Shown: one piece after another, positions 34,876-35,802 of the stretch
How positions within the stretch are numbered: position 1 is the first letter of the stretch
How the letters are laid out: each line of letters starts with the position of its first letter
NCBI GenBank assembly: GCA_017517845.1
Contig: JAFWXW010000015.1
Coordinates: forward strand, 1 to 35,802
Source of the DNA: Paludibacteraceae bacterium
Lineage (GTDB): Bacteria > Bacteroidota > Bacteroidia > Bacteroidales > Paludibacteraceae
DNA: 35,802 nt
Direction of reading: 5' to 3'
Notes under the pieces: model-generated
Database searches by the model: none
Seen by the model: only the letters and a program-made list of their open reading frames with translations
What the model was told of the DNA's origin: nothing
Translations under genes and position numbers: made by a program

Positions 34876-35046
34876 ATGCAGAAAAGCAAATGCACCGCAT
34901 ATGCTGCAATTAGAAGTTCTACTACCGATGTTGATTTATTTACATACGACGACCTTCCTTTTACGAGAGATATTCATAAAGAAATGCGTGTAGTTGCAGA
35001 AACGGTGGCAAAACTTCAAAAAGAAATAAATGACACAGAAAAATAA
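34876..35046 (+). CDS. Possible small protein, 56 residues
   Basis: The frame reads MQKSKCTAYAAIRSSTTDVDLFTYDDLPF then TRDIHKEMRVVAETVAKLQKEINDTEK. Its second half would be an amphipathic helix. A strong terminator-like hairpin follows 20 nt after the stop on the same strand. No TAnnTTTG promoter is visible upstream, and an opposite-strand frame of similar length exists, so it is a tentative call. No family is recognised. Confidence 0.4.
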   Translation: MQKSKCTAYAAIRSSTTDVDLFTYDDLPFTRDIHKEMRVVAETVAKLQKEINDTEK

Positions 35047-35066
35047 TACAACTATGTGCCCCCTCA

Positions 35067-35110
35067 CACCCGCACCGTCGCAAACCCAATGCCAGTGCGG
35101 GTGAATTTTT
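35067..35110 (+). terminator. GC-rich hairpin with T-run
   Basis: CACCCGCAC (35067-35075) and GTGCGGGTG (35095-35103) form a perfect 9-bp stem with a 19-nt loop. It is followed by AA and T5 (35106-35110). It terminates the small plus-strand frame, if that is expressed. Confidence 0.65.
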
Positions 35111-35125
35111 ATACAAAACCTCAAT

Positions 35126-35389
35126 AAATCTTTTTAAAAATTCCATGAAGTTTCTATGTTTATAGGGTGGAAAATATAAAACCTCTCGATGTGTAGGAAA
35201 TCGTAAAATTTTCTATTGAATCTCCATAATAACCATGGTTTAGCAATGATTCTTAATAATTAATTTCAGAAAATTCTATGTTTTGCGGTTATTAGTCCGC
35301 AAAATCTGCGGTTTATTAGACGCAAATTAGACCAGAACACAAATCTAAAACCCAATAGAAATTCTATGAATGCGTCTTATTAATAATCC
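35126..35389. repeat. Repeat-rich intergenic region before the ORF6N gene
   Basis: 35126-35163 is the second copy of the block at 741-777. TTTTGCGG (35281-35288) and CCGCAAAA (35297-35304) form an 8-bp inverted repeat around TTATTAGT. Related units follow at 35307-35326 (TGCGGTTTATTAGACGCAAA) and 35371-35389 (TGCGTCTTATTAATAATCC). TTCTATG precedes several of these units (35151, 35274 and 35362 areas). No gene is seen between 35047 and 35550. Confidence 0.6.
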
Positions 35390-35424
35390 TAAGAAGGCAA
35401 GTGCAGAGGAAAACTTTTTAGTTG

Positions 35425-35512
35425 TTTGCTAATATCATATAAAAATCTTACCTTTGTGTAGCTCTTGAACTTGGTGCAAGAGTTAGGTCTTGGTTACATT
35501 TTGTGAATGTAA
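35425..35512 (+). promoter_or_regulatory. ORF6N promoter and structured leader
   Basis: TTTG (35425-35428), 20 nt, then TACCTTTG (35449-35456). The leader of about 90 nt holds two hairpins: CTCTTG/CAAGAG (35462-35467, 35477-35482) and TTACATT/AATGTAA (35494-35500, 35506-35512). No U-run follows, unlike the YhcG leader. Confidence 0.65.
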
Positions 35513-35550
35513 ATTGTATAGAATTATTAATGTCTTAATTTTTAGTCTTT

Positions 35551-35802
35551 ATGAGTAAAAAATTAACATCGTCTTGCAACGATGCGTTGCAGGTAAATCA
35601 AAATCCTTTAGAAAATATAGAAAATCTTATCTTTAACATTAGAGGTAAGCAGGTGATGCTTGACCGCGACTTGGCACGCCTATATGGTGTGGAAACAAGG
35701 GTATTGAATCAAGCAGTTAAACGTAATATTAAGCGCTTCCCAGAGGATTTTATGTTTCGGTTAACAAAGAATGAAGTGACAAACTTGAAATCACAATTTG
35801 TG
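35551..35802 (+). CDS. ORF6N-domain DNA-binding protein, partial
   Basis: 84 codons are visible before the window ends. After a polar start (MSKKLTSSCNDALQVNQNP) comes the ORF6N domain: IENLIFNIRGKQVMLDRDLARLYGVETRVLNQAVKRNIKRFPEDFMFRLTKNE (residues 30-80). ORF6N is a KilA-N-related DNA-binding domain of phage and mobile-element proteins, also widespread in Bacteroidota chromosomes. The promoter is nearly the same as that of the YhcG nuclease gene and both proteins begin MSKKL, suggesting shared history or control. Confidence 0.9.
   Translation, partial: MSKKLTSSCNDALQVNQNPLENIENLIFNIRGKQVMLDRDLARLYGVETRVLNQAVKRNIKRFPEDFMFRLTKNEVTNLKSQFV

Noticed and set aside
34961-35146. 61-residue minus-strand frame (MEFLKRFIEVLYKNSP...) opposite the small plus-strand frame
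   Set aside because: It runs through the terminator hairpin and repeat block and ends inside the opposite frame; more likely a shadow of repeat sequence.

Overview
The window is chromosomal DNA from a low-GC Bacteroidota, most likely a member of Bacteroidales. Three things support this. Promoters are of the Bacteroidota type (TAnnTTTG at -7, TTTG or TTG about 19-20 nt upstream). The gene families are typical: an LptD-like protein without an N-terminal ATG signal, DUF4290-murA, an amidase-Mce pair, and a paaK-ACT pair. The large glycoside hydrolase at the right end carries a type IX secretion sorting domain. I see no tRNA, rRNA or CRISPR array.

Left end (1-2610) is a small defence/toxin-antitoxin cluster on the minus strand. 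It holds a partial Abi_2 (AbiD/AbiF-type HEPN) gene preceded by its own promoter and a short structured RNA with a U-run, then an AbiEi/AbiEii type IV toxin-antitoxin pair with a perfect inverted-repeat operator over its promoter. 2683-3835 holds mscL and a viroplasmin-type RNase H. 3838-8121 is a minus-strand run: dnaA, a pRiA4b ORF3-like acidic protein, miaA, an outer-membrane beta-barrel-like protein and a lipoprotein-like metallophosphoesterase. 8433-10520 is an Mce/MlaD protein and a cell-wall amidase. The amidase is split by a one-base shift in an A7 tract and carries a heptamer-repeat insertion in its linker. Divergent to it is lptD (10739-13309), followed by a tandem palindromic repeat.

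13528-16012 holds slyD, aroC and a lipid kinase. tilS (minus) and a TetR regulator diverge around 17000. 17656-20727 is DUF4290-murA-metallopeptidase lipoprotein (minus). tsaB (minus) and the paaK-ACT-K+/H+ antiporter-surE-membrane protein-lpxB run (plus) diverge at 21750. A four-helix-bundle gene bounded by inverted heptamer arrays lies just before lpxB.

The right part (27577-35802) holds a YhcG/DUF1016 PDDEXK nuclease, a 53-residue membrane protein, an M16 peptidase, a T9SS-exported GH36-like glycosidase, a possible small ORF with a terminator, a repeat-rich intergenic region and the start of an ORF6N-domain gene. The YhcG and ORF6N genes share almost the same promoter and both have structured leaders.

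The most interesting layers beyond ordinary genes are two. One is the HEPN gene with its leader RNA. The other is a dispersed TAACTCC/GGAGTTA heptamer repeat family that bounds a four-helix-bundle gene, inserts in frame in the amidase, and forms the C-termini of several housekeeping proteins.
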